Source of the DNA: Streptomyces noursei ATCC 11455
Lineage (GTDB): Bacteria; Actinomycetota; Actinomycetes; Streptomycetales; Streptomycetaceae
Assembly (NCBI RefSeq): GCF_001704275.1
Contig: NZ_CP011533.1
Coordinates: 8,680,001-8,744,000, forward strand
Direction of reading: 5' to 3'
Length of the DNA stretch: 64,000 bases
Shown piece after piece: positions 26,750 to 35,869 of this stretch. The notes beneath the pieces were generated by a model, which was given only the letters and a program-made list of their open reading frames with translations, searched no databases and had not been told where the DNA came from. Position 1 is the first letter of the stretch, and every line of letters starts with the position of its first letter. The translations under genes and the position numbers were made by a program.

Positions 26750-27466
26750 TCAGGCGCAGCAGTCGCATGGTGGTGTGCAGCCGCAAGCGTCCGCTGCCTT
26801 TTCGGTGTGCGGGGTGGGGGAGATGGCGAGAGCGGCGCAGCAGTTCTCTCCGCGCCAGGCGGCGCGGCCTTCCTTCACGGCCACTGCGGCGATGGCGAGG
26901 GCGGCGACGGGGTCGGCCCAAGTCCAGCCGAGGAGGGTGTCGGCGAGCAGGCCGACGAGAAGTACCGCTGACAGGTATGTGCACAGCAGGGTCTGTCGGG
27001 AGTCGGCGACAGCCGAGGCCGAGCCGAGCTCACGCCCGGCGCGGCGTTGGGCGGTGGACAGGACCGGCATGACGATGAGCGAGAGGGCGGCCAGCAGGAT
27101 CCCGGCCGGCGAGTGGCGGGTCTCGGCTGCGCCGGCCAGTGCCCGTATCGCGTCGGTGGCGACGTAGGCGGCCAGGGCGAAGAACGAGAAGGCTATGAGC
27201 CGCAGGGCGGTTCGTTCGCGTGCCTGCCGTACGGCTTGGTCTGCGGCGGAGAACTGCCAGGCGATCGCGGCGGCGGAGGAGACCTCGATGACCGAGTCGA
27301 GGCCGAAGCCGACCAGCGCGGCGGAGGAGGCTGCCGTGCCGGCCGTGAGGGCCACGGCGGCCTCGACGGCGTTGTAGCTGATGGTCGCTGCGACGAGCAG
27401 TCGTATGCGCCGGGTCAGGGTCTCCTGCCGGGTGGGGTCGTCGGAGCGGGCGGGCGCGGTGGCCAT
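26750..27466 (-). CDS. Cation diffusion facilitator-like heavy-metal transporter
   Basis: A 238-aa membrane protein with six hydrophobic segments. VGFGLDSVIEVSSAAAIAW (near residue 50) and WADPVAALAIAAVAVKEG (near 190) match the metal-site helices of cation efflux proteins, with the GLDS and ADP acidic residues. The cytoplasmic domain of classic CDFs is missing, so it is a short form. The C terminus is Cys-rich (CGCTPPCDCCA), suggesting thiol metal binding. The start overlaps the stop of the ArsR gene (ATGA), so the pair is translationally coupled. With a CmtR-like sensor, cadmium, lead or zinc export is likely. Confidence 0.8.
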   Translation of the reverse strand: MATAPARSDDPTRQETLTRRIRLLVAATISYNAVEAAVALTAGTAASSAALVGFGLDSVIEVSSAAAIAWQFSAADQAVRQARERTALRLIAFSFFALAAYVATDAIRALAGAAETRHSPAGILLAALSLIVMPVLSTAQRRAGRELGSASAVADSRQTLLCTYLSAVLLVGLLADTLLGWTWADPVAALAIAAVAVKEGRAAWRGENCCAALAISPTPHTEKAADACGCTPPCDCCA

Positions 27467-27816
27467 CAGCAGCAGTTCTTTCGCTCGGCGTCGGGGCAAG
27501 AGCGGTCCGCTTCCACCGCGACGACGGCGGTGCGCAGGTCGTCGAGGGCGTGTCCGATGCGGGGGTCGGCCAGTTCGTAGCGGGTTCGGCGACCGACGGG
27601 GATCGCGACGACCAGGCCGCAGTCGCGCAGGCAGGCCAGGTGGTTCGACAGTCGGGTCCGCGAGATCCCCAGAGCCTCGGCGAGGTCGGACGGGTGAGCC
27701 GGGGCTTCGCGAAGTGCCAGCAGCAGGCGGCAGCGGATCGGGTCGGCGAGGGCGCGGCCGAACCGCGCGAGAACGTCGGCCTCGGAGGCGAGAGTCAGCA
27801 CCCGGCGAATGTACAT
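27466..27816 (-). CDS. cmtR: CmtR-like ArsR/SmtB metal-sensing repressor
   Basis: A 116-aa ArsR repressor. The winged helix (LARFGRALADPIRCRLLLAL, HPSDLAEALGISRTRLSNHL) is followed by CLRDCGLV, carrying the two cysteines spaced as in mycobacterial CmtR (Cys57 and Cys61), a Cd(II)/Pb(II) sensor. A third cysteine, at position 102 in CmtR, is matched by Cys in DRSCPDAE. The protein ends Cys-Cys. It should repress its own operon with the exporter and release DNA on binding soft metals. A palindromic operator candidate lies 6 bases upstream. Confidence 0.85.
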   Translation of the reverse strand: MYIRRVLTLASEADVLARFGRALADPIRCRLLLALREAPAHPSDLAEALGISRTRLSNHLACLRDCGLVVAIPVGRRTRYELADPRIGHALDDLRTAVVAVEADRSCPDAERKNCC

Positions 27817-27821
27817 GTGAT

Positions 27822-27846
27822 CCTGAATTCAGGGAAGCGTGAATTC
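27822..27846. promoter_or_regulatory. Palindromic operator candidate for the CmtR-like repressor
   Basis: cctgaattcagg (27822-27833) is a perfect 12-bp palindrome. A second gaattc follows at 27841-27846 in a related setting (tgaattcaggga versus tgaattctaggga). The AT-rich centres and position just before the repressor start suit an ArsR-type operator. Confidence 0.55.
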
Positions 27847-27984
27847 TAGGGAGGGGCATCGTCGATTGATGGACGCCGGGCTTCAGGGGGCTCGGCGGTT
27901 CACAGAGGTGGCTGGCGGTGGCGGCATTGGGGCGGTATCGCACGCCAGGTCAAAAGATGGCAACGGTTTTCATCTTTGATTGAT

Positions 27985-28001
27985 ATGGAAATCATTTCCA
28001 T
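27985..28001. promoter_or_regulatory. Zur box upstream of the zinc importer operon
   Basis: atggaaatcatttccat is a perfect inverted repeat with 8-bp arms around one central base, close to the known actinobacterial Zur operator. It lies 73 bp before the zinc-binding lipoprotein gene, in an AT-rich promoter-like stretch. Confidence 0.8.
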
Positions 28002-28073
28002 CTAGCGTGTGCATGTCGCCATGTGGCCGGATCGCGCCCCCTCCGTATCCGGCATTGCCCGAAGGAGTCCTGT

Positions 28074-29051
28074 ATGTCCCCCGCTGCTTTCCCCTCCCCA
28101 CGTTCCGTCCGACGACCCGTACGCATCGCGCTCGGTGCCGCGATGGCAGTCGCGACCGCAGCGACGGTCACGGCCTGCTCGACCTCCCCGGCGAAGACCG
28201 GCAACACCGCCGCCACCGGTGGCGGCTCGGGCAAGATGATCCAGGTGGTGGCGGGGGAGAACTTCTGGGGCAGCATCGCCTCCCAACTCGGTGGCAGCCA
28301 CGTGAAGGTGACCAGCATCATCACCAACCCCGACACCGACCCGCACGACTACGAGCCGACCGCCGCCGACGCCCGTACCGTGGCCGGTGCCCAGTACGCC
28401 ATCGTCAACGGCATCGGCTACGACGCCTGGGCCGACAAGCTGCTCGCCTCCAACCCCGGAAGCGGGCGCACCGAGCTGAAGGTCGGCGATCTGGTCGGCG
28501 TGAAGCCGGGCGGCAACCCGCACCGCTGGTACTCCCCGGCCGACGTCCACAAGGTCATCGAGAAGATCACCGCGGACTACAAGAAGCTCGACCCGGCCGA
28601 CGTCGCCTCCTTCGACCAGCAGAAGACGACCTTCGAGACCAAGACGCTCGCCGGCTACAACAAGCTCATAGCCGACATCAAGGCGAAGTACGCGGGCACC
28701 CCGATCGGTGCTTCCGAGTCGATCGTGACGCCGCTGTCGGACGGGCTGGGGCTGAAGATGCTCACCCCCGAGACGTTCCTGGACGCGATGAGCGAGGGGA
28801 CCGACCCCACGGCCAAGGACAAGGCCACCATCGACGACCAGATCAAGAACAAGCAGATCAAGGTCTACGTCTACAACTCCCAGAACTCCACGCCCGACGT
28901 GCAGGCGCAGGTCAAGGCGGCCAAGGCGGCAGGCATCCCGGTCGCCACGGTGACCGAGACCCTCGCCCCCGCCGGGGCCACCTTCCAGCAGTGGCAGACC
29001 ACCCAGCTCCAGGGCATCGAGCAGGCCCTGGCCAAGGCGACCGGGAAGTGA
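28074..29051 (+). CDS. znuA: Zinc ABC transporter substrate-binding lipoprotein
   Basis: A 325-aa class A-I binding lipoprotein. The lipobox ends at TVTAC near residue 28. Zn ligands of the family are visible as DPHDYEPT (near 82) and NPHRWYSP (near 140). The third position is SES in GASESIVTPLSDGLG rather than the usual HHD, as in some actinobacterial homologues. The C-terminal VATVTETLAPAG is also typical. GAAGGAG precedes the ATG at 28074. It is first of a tightly packed operon with ATPase, two permeases and zur, behind a Zur box, so it should be expressed when zinc is scarce. Confidence 0.9.
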   Translation: MSPAAFPSPRSVRRPVRIALGAAMAVATAATVTACSTSPAKTGNTAATGGGSGKMIQVVAGENFWGSIASQLGGSHVKVTSIITNPDTDPHDYEPTAADARTVAGAQYAIVNGIGYDAWADKLLASNPGSGRTELKVGDLVGVKPGGNPHRWYSPADVHKVIEKITADYKKLDPADVASFDQQKTTFETKTLAGYNKLIADIKAKYAGTPIGASESIVTPLSDGLGLKMLTPETFLDAMSEGTDPTAKDKATIDDQIKNKQIKVYVYNSQNSTPDVQAQVKAAKAAGIPVATVTETLAPAGATFQQWQTTQLQGIEQALAKATGK

Positions 29052-29060
29052 CGTCACTCC

Positions 29061-30002
29061 ATGAATCCGATAGCGAAGGTCCGCGAAGCCGCCGCCGACA
29101 GCGACCGTAGCGGCCACACCGTCCCCGCGCCCCGAACCGACGGCACGGCGGCAGGAGCCAGAGGCGGCCCGGTGGTCGCGCTGCGCGGCGCCGCCGTGCG
29201 CGTCGGCGGCCGCACTCTGTGGGCGGGCGTGGACCTTCGCATCGAGCCCGGCGAGTTCACCGCCGTCCTCGGCCCCAACGGCGTCGGCAAATCCACCATG
29301 ATCAAGGTCCTGCTCGGCGCGCTGCCCGCCGCGGGCGGCGAGGTCCGGGTCCTCGGTGCTCGTCCGGGGCAGGCCAACGACCGGATCGGCTACCTGCCGC
29401 AGCGCCGCAGCTTCGACGCCTCGATGCGCATCCGCGGTATCGACGTTGTCCGCATGGGCCTGGACGGCGACCGCTGGGGCGTGCCCCTGCCGTTCCCGAC
29501 CGCCCGCCGCCGGGCCGAGCGTGAACGCGTCGCCGAGGTCGTCGAGTTGGTCGGGGCGTCGGGGTATGCGGAGCGGCCGATCGGGCAGTGCTCCGGTGGT
29601 GAGCAGCAGCGGCTGCTGATCGCGCAGGCGCTGGTCCGCCGCCCCGAACTGCTGCTGTTGGATGAGCCGTTGGACAGTCTGGATCTGCCCAACCAGAGTG
29701 CGGTGGCCGCGCTGATCGGCCGGATCTGTCATCAGGAGGGGGTGGCGGTGGTGATGGTCGCCCACGACGTGAACCCGATACTCCACCACCTCGACCGGGT
29801 CGTGTACCTGGCGGAGGGCGGCGCGGCAGCCGGCACCCCGCAGGAGGTCGTCACCTCAAAGACGCTGACCCGGCTCTACGGCACCCCGGTCGAGGTGCTG
29901 CGGACCTCCGACGGGCGGCTGGTCGTGGTCGGCCAGCCCGAGGCGCCCGCCGTCCACGCCGACCGCCACGATGCGTCAGGAGGCGGCCATGCTGCTGGCT
30001 GA
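29061..30002 (+). CDS. znuC: Zinc ABC transporter ATP-binding protein
   Basis: A 313-aa ATPase: Walker A GPNGVGKST near residue 75, signature CSGGEQQRLLIAQAL near 178, Walker B LLLLDEPLDSLD and switch His in VMVAHDVNP. A 35-residue hydrophilic N-terminal extension precedes the domain; a later start is possible. It is 9 bases after znuA, and the next permease starts inside its 3' end. Confidence 0.88.
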   Translation: MNPIAKVREAAADSDRSGHTVPAPRTDGTAAGARGGPVVALRGAAVRVGGRTLWAGVDLRIEPGEFTAVLGPNGVGKSTMIKVLLGALPAAGGEVRVLGARPGQANDRIGYLPQRRSFDASMRIRGIDVVRMGLDGDRWGVPLPFPTARRRAERERVAEVVELVGASGYAERPIGQCSGGEQQRLLIAQALVRRPELLLLDEPLDSLDLPNQSAVAALIGRICHQEGVAVVMVAHDVNPILHHLDRVVYLAEGGAAAGTPQEVVTSKTLTRLYGTPVEVLRTSDGRLVVVGQPEAPAVHADRHDASGGGHAAG

Positions 30003-30900
30003 CACCGCCGCACCTGCCTGGTCCTGGAACCTCATCGGCGACTTCCAGCAGATGTGGTCGTTCCCGTTCATGGTCAACGCCTTTCGCGCGGGGGCGATCG
30101 TGGCGGTGGTCTCCGCAGTGGTGGGCTGGTTCGTGGTCCTGCGGCGGCAGACGTTCGCCGCGCACACCGTCTCCGCGGTCGCCTTCCCCGGCGCGGCCGG
30201 TGCGGTCCTGCTCGGGGTCAGCGCGGTCTACGGATACTTCGCCCTGTGCGTGGCCGCCGCCCTGGTCATCGCGGCCCTACGCGGCAGCGGCAGCGGAGAC
30301 CACGAGGAAGCCGCGCTCACCGGAACCGTCCAAGCCTTCCTCCTCGCCTCCGGCTTCCTCTTCACCGCCCTGTACAAGGGCCTGTTGGAGGGGCCGCAGA
30401 CCATTCTGTTCGGAACGTTCCTCGGTATCACCTCGACGCAGGTGACCGTGTTGACGGGTGTCGGCATCGGGGTGCTCGCGGTGCTGGCGCTCATGGGGCG
30501 TCCCTTGCTCTTCGCGTCCGTCGACCCCCAGGTCGCCGCCGGACGCGGAGTCCCGGTCCGCGCTCTTTCAGTGCTCTTTCTTGTTCTGCTCGGTGCGGCG
30601 ACCGCCGAGGCCAGCCAGATCACGGGGACCCTGCTCGTCTTCGCCCTGATGGTCATCCCCGCAGCAACCGCCCAGACCCTCACCGCCCGTCCGGCCCTGA
30701 GCCTCGCGCTCGCCGTGCTCCTGGCGCTCGCGGCCACCTGGCTCGGGCTGACCGCCGCCTACTACTCGCCGTACCCGCTGGGCTTCTTCGTGACCTCGTT
30801 CGCCTTCGCCGGATACGTCATCGCCCGCGGCGCGCACGCGCTGTACGCGATCCGCGGCCGGATCCGGCCGTCCCTGTCGGTCAAGGAGATCACGGCATGA
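29989..30900 (+). CDS. znuB: Zinc/manganese ABC transporter permease 1
   Basis: A 303-aa ABC-3 family permease with about eight hydrophobic segments. Family-like parts are VVGWFVVLRRQTFAAHTVSAVAF (near 45) with the conserved H-S-V pair, GRGVPVRALSVLFLVLL and QITGTLLVFALMVIPAATA (near 220). AGGAGG 6 bases before ATG 29989 makes this a better start than ATG 29971. The start overlaps the ATPase gene. A second permease follows, so the channel may be a heterodimer. Confidence 0.88.
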   Translation: MLLADTAAPAWSWNLIGDFQQMWSFPFMVNAFRAGAIVAVVSAVVGWFVVLRRQTFAAHTVSAVAFPGAAGAVLLGVSAVYGYFALCVAAALVIAALRGSGSGDHEEAALTGTVQAFLLASGFLFTALYKGLLEGPQTILFGTFLGITSTQVTVLTGVGIGVLAVLALMGRPLLFASVDPQVAAGRGVPVRALSVLFLVLLGAATAEASQITGTLLVFALMVIPAATAQTLTARPALSLALAVLLALAATWLGLTAAYYSPYPLGFFVTSFAFAGYVIARGAHALYAIRGRIRPSLSVKEITA

Positions 30901-31760
30901 CTGCTCTGCTGGCCGCATCGCCGCTCGCCCAGCCCTTCTTCCAGCACGCCCTGCTCGCGGGGAGTGCCATCGCCGCGGCCTGCGGGCTTGTCGGTTGCTT
31001 CCTCGTCCTGCGCGCCCAGGTGTTCACCGGCGACGCCCTCAGCCACGTGGCCTTCACCGGTGCCATGGCCGCCCTCGCGTTCGGCTACGACCTGCGCCTC
31101 GGGCTGTTCGCCGCCACCGTCGCCATAGCGCTGCTCTTCGGCACCCTCGGCCGCAGAGCCCGGCCCGATGACGTCGTCATAGGGAGCATCTTCTCCTGGA
31201 TCCTCGGCCTGGGAGCCTTCTTCGTCACCCTCTACACCACCTCCCGCAGCACCGCCAACGGCACCGCCGGGGTCAGCGTGCTCTTCGGCTCGATCTTCGG
31301 CATCTCCGCCGGGCAGGCGACCGCGGCGGCACTGGTCGCCCTCGGCGTCTGCCTGCTGGTACTGCTCATCGCCCGCCCGCTGCTGTTCGCCACCCTCGAC
31401 GAAGCCGTGGCCGCCGCCCGCGGCGTGCCCGTCCGCCTGCTCGGATACAGCTTCCTCGCCCTGGCCGGGGTCAGCGCCGCCGAGGCCACCCAGGCGGTCG
31501 GCTCCCTGTTGCTGCTCGGCCTGCTGGCCGCACCCGCCGGCGCCGCGATCCGGCTCACCGACCGCCCCTATCGGGCCCTCGCCCTCTCCGCCGCACTGGC
31601 GGTCCTGGAGATGTGGGCAGGGCTCCTCGCCTCCTCCGCACTGCCGAAGATGCCGCCGAGCTTCGCCATCATGGCCGCCGCCACCACCGTCTACGCCGCC
31701 ACCTTCCTGATACGGCGGCCCGCCGCCCGTACCCCCACCCCGGCCCTCGCGGGGGCATGA
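30897..31760 (+). CDS. znuB2: Zinc/manganese ABC transporter permease 2
   Basis: A 287-aa ABC-3 permease. It matches permease 1 in layout: CGLVGCFLVLRAQVFTGDALSHVAFTG near 30, a long polar loop TTSRSTANGTAG, ARGVPVRLLGYSFLALAG and QAVGSLLLLGLLAAPAGAA near 200. The ATG overlaps the previous stop by four bases. Two permeases in one zinc operon occur in several actinobacteria. Confidence 0.88.
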   Translation: MTALLAASPLAQPFFQHALLAGSAIAAACGLVGCFLVLRAQVFTGDALSHVAFTGAMAALAFGYDLRLGLFAATVAIALLFGTLGRRARPDDVVIGSIFSWILGLGAFFVTLYTTSRSTANGTAGVSVLFGSIFGISAGQATAAALVALGVCLLVLLIARPLLFATLDEAVAAARGVPVRLLGYSFLALAGVSAAEATQAVGSLLLLGLLAAPAGAAIRLTDRPYRALALSAALAVLEMWAGLLASSALPKMPPSFAIMAAATTVYAATFLIRRPAARTPTPALAGA

Positions 31761-32227
31761 ACGAAAGCACGGTGATGGCACGCAACCGACCGCACACCGC
31801 CGCACCGGCGCAGGAAGTGGCGCTGATCGGCCGCCTCACCCAGCAACGCGCCATAGTGCTGGCGGCCCTGATGGCGGTGGAAGGCTTTGTCGGTGCCCAG
31901 GCACTGCACAACCAACTGGCCGACGACGGAACCCCGGTCGGCCTGTCCACGGTCTACCGCACCCTGACCGCCTTCGCCGAGGCCGGCCGCGCCGATGTCG
32001 TCCGCGACAGCAACGGCGAACGCCTCTTCCGCTACCGCCCCGGCCCCGACCACCGCCACTACCTGATCTGCACCGCCTGCGGCCTCAGCCTCACGGTCGA
32101 CTCGGAACCCGTGGAGACCTGGGCCGAGAAGACCGCCCGGACCTCCGGCTTCGCCAACGTCCGGCACACCGTCGAGCTCGCCGGCCTCTGCCCGGACTGC
32201 AACCAGGAGCAGGCGCCCGTGCGGTGA
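31757..32227 (+). CDS. zur: Zinc uptake regulator, Fur family
   Basis: A 156-aa Fur-family repressor. The winged helix has the family signature GLSTVYRTLTAFAEAG (near 65). The metal site is HRHYLICTACG near 100 and LCPDCN near 145, two CxxC pairs forming the structural zinc site. Acidic and His residues between them are as in Streptomyces Zur. The ATG overlaps the permease stop (ATGA); a second ATG six codons on is possible. As last gene behind the Zur box at 27985 it is probably autoregulated, and it likely also acts at 35870. The 220 bp after it contain no gene. Confidence 0.92.
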   Translation: MNESTVMARNRPHTAAPAQEVALIGRLTQQRAIVLAALMAVEGFVGAQALHNQLADDGTPVGLSTVYRTLTAFAEAGRADVVRDSNGERLFRYRPGPDHRHYLICTACGLSLTVDSEPVETWAEKTARTSGFANVRHTVELAGLCPDCNQEQAPVR

Positions 32228-32449
32228 CGGCGCGGGCGCGGGATAGCCAGAGGTGCACCATGGGAGGCAGACGCTCAGCGGCGGGCCATGAGAAGTGGGC
32301 CACTGAAGCGTAAGAAGATGCCCTTGAGCGTGTGCCCTGGCCGCCGGTGGTATCGGGCGCTGCCCATCGGCGCGAGACCGGTGACCCGACGTGGCACCGA
32401 GCTTCCACGGCTCTCCGTGTGCCATGTGACATGTGCTCGTGGCCGGCCT

Positions 32450-32884
32450 TTACCCTCGGCTGTCCTTGGCCCCGAGTGTGCGGTGCTTGACGTGGTGGAC
32501 CGCCTCGTCGAGGAGTTGGGCGACATGGTTGTCGTGGAGTCGGTAGACCATGCGACGCCCCGCCCGTTCGCCGGTCACCAGGCCGAGGATGCGCAACAGG
32601 CGGAGCTGGTGGGAGACGGCGGACTGTTCCCGGCCGATGGCGGCGGCGAGTTCGGTGACGGAGCGTGGCTCCTGCCGGAGTGTCGTGAGGATCCGAAGGC
32701 GGGAAGGGGCCGCGAGGGCTTGGAGGGTGGCGGCGACGGTCGCGACCGTGGCTCCGTCCATGGGGGCCGCCGGACCCGCACTCGGCGGGCTCGGTTCCCC
32801 TACGGCCGAGGCGTTGTGCGCCGGGCACTCGGGCCATGGGCACTTGGCGGCGAGCCGACCGGCCGCGGCCTCACCGGCGTGCAA
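32450..32884 (-). CDS. ArsR-family metal regulator with Cys-rich N-terminal extension
   Basis: The ArsR winged helix is clear: LQALAAPSRLRILTTLRQEP, SVTELAAAIGREQSAVSHQL and GERAGRRMVYRLHDNHVAQLL, with C-terminal HHVKH. DNHVAQLLDEAVHH matches the alpha-5 Zn site (D-x-H with H-H) of SmtB/CzrA sensors. Two starts are possible. ATG 32761 gives a bare 103-aa domain. TTG 32884 overlaps the preceding gene's stop, as all other genes in this operon do, and adds KCPWPECPAHN, a possible extra metal site; codon use there looks coding. I favour the longer form. It is the last gene of the CobW operon and is probably a zinc sensor. Confidence 0.7.
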   Translation of the reverse strand: MHAGEAAAGRLAAKCPWPECPAHNASAVGEPSPPSAGPAAPMDGATVATVAATLQALAAPSRLRILTTLRQEPRSVTELAAAIGREQSAVSHQLRLLRILGLVTGERAGRRMVYRLHDNHVAQLLDEAVHHVKHRTLGAKDSRG

Positions 32885-33299
32885 GGCCCCGCCCGCGTGC
32901 GCGCTTGGGCATCTCGCCCGGCGGGCGGATGAACTGCAGCTCCAACGTGGGCGGCGGCTCGGCGATCCCCGGACCGCCGTCGGAGGCCCAGCGCAGGATG
33001 TCGTCCGTTGCGGCATCGTCCATGGCCCAGCCGATCCACGTGGCGCGCCCGCCGCGGCGCCGCCCCTCGCCAGAAGGCTGGACAACGATGACGTTGGCCT
33101 GGTCGCAGGGACCCAGGCAGTCCGTCGTACGCACCGTGAACTGGCCGCCGGAGTCGGCAGCCGCCGCGTACAGCCGGTCCAGTTGCCACGCGTGGTCGCT
33201 GCCGGGGTGCTTGCGCGGGTTGCCGCAGCAGCACCCCCGGCACACCACCAGGGTGACCGGGCGGGGCTGGGCTGCGCCGATCACCCCGTGCGTGGTCAC
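32871..33299 (-). CDS. Thioredoxin-like [2Fe-2S] ferredoxin-domain protein
   Basis: A 142-aa protein with CRGCCCGNPRKH (near residue 20) and TDCLGPCDQANV (near 57). The C-x-n-C ... C-x3-C pattern and fold match thioredoxin-like [2Fe-2S] ferredoxins. Here the first motif has four cysteines, so it could also bind zinc. A Trp-rich segment (ATWIGWAMDD) follows. GTG 33299 overlaps the WD40 gene's stop (GTGA). In a zinc-controlled operon next to a CobW GTPase it may give or take metal or electrons, but this is a guess. Confidence 0.75.
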   Translation of the reverse strand: MTTHGVIGAAQPRPVTLVVCRGCCCGNPRKHPGSDHAWQLDRLYAAAADSGGQFTVRTTDCLGPCDQANVIVVQPSGEGRRRGGRATWIGWAMDDAATDDILRWASDGGPGIAEPPPTLELQFIRPPGEMPKRARGRGLARR

Positions 33300-34327
33300 A
33301 GGGCTGTCCGGGAGGGCAGGTGGTGGGCGCGGACGCGGCCGTCGCGGTACGCGGAGACGAGCAGTTGCGGCCCCGCCCAGGCGAGCGCCGTCACCGCGGC
33401 ATCGCCGTCGAGGATGCGCGCGGGGCGGAGCCGGGTTTCCGGCCGTCCTGCGGTGGCCCGCCACAGTGCGATCGTGCCGTCGTGGCCTCCGGTGGCGAGG
33501 TGGCCGTCGGGACCGGGACGCCAGGCCAGGGCCGTGACGGTTTCGTGGCAGCGCAGCGACCGTGGTGCGGTGCCGGCCGGGCCCTTGCCGCGGAAGTCCC
33601 ACACGGTGACGTCGGGGGCGCCGTCGGCGGCGAGCCAGCAGCCCGAGTCGTCGAAGGCGAGGCGCGAGACCTTCTCCGGGTAGCCGGACATGGTCAGTTC
33701 ACTGCCGTCGCGGGTGCGCCAGATGTGGATGGAGGCGTCCTGGTTGCCGCTGCAGATCCACCGGTCGGTGGGGGCGACAGCCAGCGCCAGATGGGAGCCG
33801 ATGTAGGGGTAGGTCCGCACCGGGGCGGCCTGGTGGCGCTCGTGGCAGCGCACCGCACCGTAGGCGGCGACCGCCAGACGTCGGCCGCCCCGCATCCAGG
33901 CCAGGTCGGTGACGGTACTGGCGGCCGGCTCCGTGGCCCACAACTCCTGGCCGCCGGAGTCCAGTACGAGGGCGCGACGGCCGGAGGTGACGGCGAACCG
34001 CTCGGCATCCGCCCACCGGACGGCCGAGGACCAGGCGCCGCTTTCCCTGACGGTGGTGGTGCCGTCTTCCCGCCGCCACAGCGCGTATCCGGTCGGGCCG
34101 GTGGCCGCCAGGTGCCGGGCGTCGGGGGACAGGGCGGCATGCAGTGCGCCGCCGGGGAGTTCGACGGTGCCGACGGCGGCGCCGGTGGCGGCCTCCAAGA
34201 CGCCGGTGGTGCCCTCGGCTCCGGCGACCGTGACGAGATCATGTTCGGTGCTGAGTGCCACGGGGGCGTCGTCGAAGGTGAGGTCCCAGACGACGCCCAG
34301 GTCGGCGTCGGGTGCGGCGATGCTCAT
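33296..34327 (-). CDS. WD40-repeat beta-propeller protein
   Basis: A 343-aa protein made of WD40-like blades. Examples are [60 protein letters not shown] and [15 protein letters not shown], each ending in a Trp-Asp or related pair. About seven blades fit the length. There is no signal peptide, so it is cytosolic and probably a protein-interaction scaffold. The ATG overlaps the CobW stop (ATGA). WD40 proteins are uncommon in zinc operons; it may hold the CobW chaperone with its client. No catalytic residues are seen. Confidence 0.8.
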   Translation of the reverse strand: MSIAAPDADLGVVWDLTFDDAPVALSTEHDLVTVAGAEGTTGVLEAATGAAVGTVELPGGALHAALSPDARHLAATGPTGYALWRREDGTTTVRESGAWSSAVRWADAERFAVTSGRRALVLDSGGQELWATEPAASTVTDLAWMRGGRRLAVAAYGAVRCHERHQAAPVRTYPYIGSHLALAVAPTDRWICSGNQDASIHIWRTRDGSELTMSGYPEKVSRLAFDDSGCWLAADGAPDVTVWDFRGKGPAGTAPRSLRCHETVTALAWRPGPDGHLATGGHDGTIALWRATAGRPETRLRPARILDGDAAVTALAWAGPQLLVSAYRDGRVRAHHLPSRTAL

Positions 34328-35370
34328 ACGACGGCTCCGGCGGTGGCCAGGCAGCCGGCGAAGCCGCGTTCCAGTTCGGCGCGGTCCAGGTTGCGGCCGA
34401 TGAACACCAGCCGGTTGCCGCGGAGTTCCCCGTCCTTCCAGTCGCGGCCGAACTCGCCGACCAGCAGCATGTGCACCCCCTGGAACACGTACTGCTTGGG
34501 GGCGCCCGCGATGGCCAGGAGGCCCTTGGAGCGGAAGATGTCGACGCCCTTGGTGCGCAGCAGGGTGCCGAGCCACTGGTTGAGCCGGTCCTCGTCGAGC
34601 TCGCCGGGCAGGTCGATGCCGACGGAGGTGACGGTGGTGTCGTGCTGGTGCTCGGTGTCGGTGAGGAAGGACGGGTCGCCCCTGAGCACGCGGTCGAGGT
34701 CGAACGCGCCCACGTCGAGGACCTGTTGCAGGTCGATCTCGGCGTGCTGGGCGGGGATGATCTGGACGCCGGAGTTGATCGCGCGGATGCGCGAGAAGAC
34801 CTTCGCGACGGTGGCCTCGTCGGCCAGGTCGGTCTTGTTGAGCACGATGCGGTCGGCGAAGGCGATCTGTTCGACGGCCTCGTTCTCCACGCCTTCGGGC
34901 TTCACCTCGTCCAGGTGCTGCAGGACGTGGGCGGCGTCGACGAGGGTGACGATGGCGTCCAGGCGCAGCTGGGCGGCGATCTCGTCGTCCATGAAGAAGG
35001 TCTGGGCGACGGGTGCGGGGTCGGCGAGGCCGGTGGTCTCGATCAGGATGTGGTCGAACTTCTCCCGGCGGCGCATCAACGCGCCCAGGATGCGGATGAG
35101 ATCGCCGCGCACGGTGCAGCAGATGCAGCCGTTGTTCATCTCGAAGATCTCTTCTTCGGCGTCCAGGACGAGGGCGTCGTCGATGCCGACCTCGCCGAAC
35201 TCGTTCTCGATGACGGCGACTCGCAGGCCGTGCTGCTCGGTGAGGATGCGGTTGAGCAGCGTGGTCTTGCCCGAGCCGAGGAACCCGGTCAGTACGGTCA
35301 CGGGTACGCGGTCGTCCACGGCGTCGGCGGTTTCTACGGCCTGCGGTGTCCGGTCGGCGGTGTCGGTCAT
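34324..35370 (-). CDS. CobW/COG0523-family zinc metallochaperone GTPase
   Basis: A 348-aa G3E GTPase. Walker A is [11 protein letters not shown] near residue 30, the CxCC metal motif is [13 protein letters not shown] near 80, Walker B lies in [13 protein letters not shown] and the base motif is NKTDLAD. The C-terminal CobW_C domain ([18 protein letters not shown]) is present. COG0523 proteins under Zur control are zinc-allocating GTPases that deliver scarce zinc to target enzymes. It is second in an operon behind the Zur-like box at 35870, 6 bases after the small leading gene, and overlaps the WD40 gene. Confidence 0.9.
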   Translation of the reverse strand: MTDTADRTPQAVETADAVDDRVPVTVLTGFLGSGKTTLLNRILTEQHGLRVAVIENEFGEVGIDDALVLDAEEEIFEMNNGCICCTVRGDLIRILGALMRRREKFDHILIETTGLADPAPVAQTFFMDDEIAAQLRLDAIVTLVDAAHVLQHLDEVKPEGVENEAVEQIAFADRIVLNKTDLADEATVAKVFSRIRAINSGVQIIPAQHAEIDLQQVLDVGAFDLDRVLRGDPSFLTDTEHQHDTTVTSVGIDLPGELDEDRLNQWLGTLLRTKGVDIFRSKGLLAIAGAPKQYVFQGVHMLLVGEFGRDWKDGELRGNRLVFIGRNLDRAELERGFAGCLATAGAVV

Positions 35371-35376
35371 GACGGG

Positions 35377-35646
35377 TCAGGCTCCTTCGGGTGCGGTGGC
35401 GAGCAGGCGGCGCAGGTCGCCCTCGGTGACCTGGTCGGCCGGGCGGTGCAGGGTCCAGCGGCGGGCGGGGCCGTCCATCGGCAGGACGGCGATGACCGTC
35501 TCCAGCGGCGGGCAGCCGGGCTCGGTGCAGGCGAGTTGGCGGATCACCACGGCGTTGTCCTCGTCGAGGCCGAGCAGACGCCGCACGGCCTCCTTCAGTT
35601 CGGGGAACTGCGGCGGTCGCGCTGACAGCTGGCCGGGCAACGGCAT
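35377..35646 (-). CDS. Small hypothetical protein leading the CobW operon
   Basis: An 89-aa soluble protein with CTEPGCPP near residue 40 (two cysteines four apart) and VIAVLPMDGPARRWTLHRP following. I do not recognise a family; such small proteins often sit before CobW genes in Streptomyces. CGAGGAG lies 6 bases before the ATG at 35646. The gap to cobW is 6 bases, so they are one operon. The promoter region upstream holds the Zur-like box. Confidence 0.7.
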   Translation of the reverse strand: MPLPGQLSARPPQFPELKEAVRRLLGLDEDNAVVIRQLACTEPGCPPLETVIAVLPMDGPARRWTLHRPADQVTEGDLRRLLATAPEGA

Positions 35647-35869
35647 GGGATCTCCTCGACGGACGTCTTGAGCGCCGAGCCGCATGCATGGGCGAACGCA
35701 CCCGGAGCCACAGTGTGTTGACGCGTTCCTGCTGATCGTGGTGGTTCCTCGCTTCCGTGAGCTCGCTTCTGTGAGTCCGTCCGGCGAAGGCACAGGCAGG
35801 CAGTGCGGTCACATGCCGGTGAGCCGGTGCTCTGCGTCCACGGCTCAGTAGCGGTTCCGCCAACGCTAG

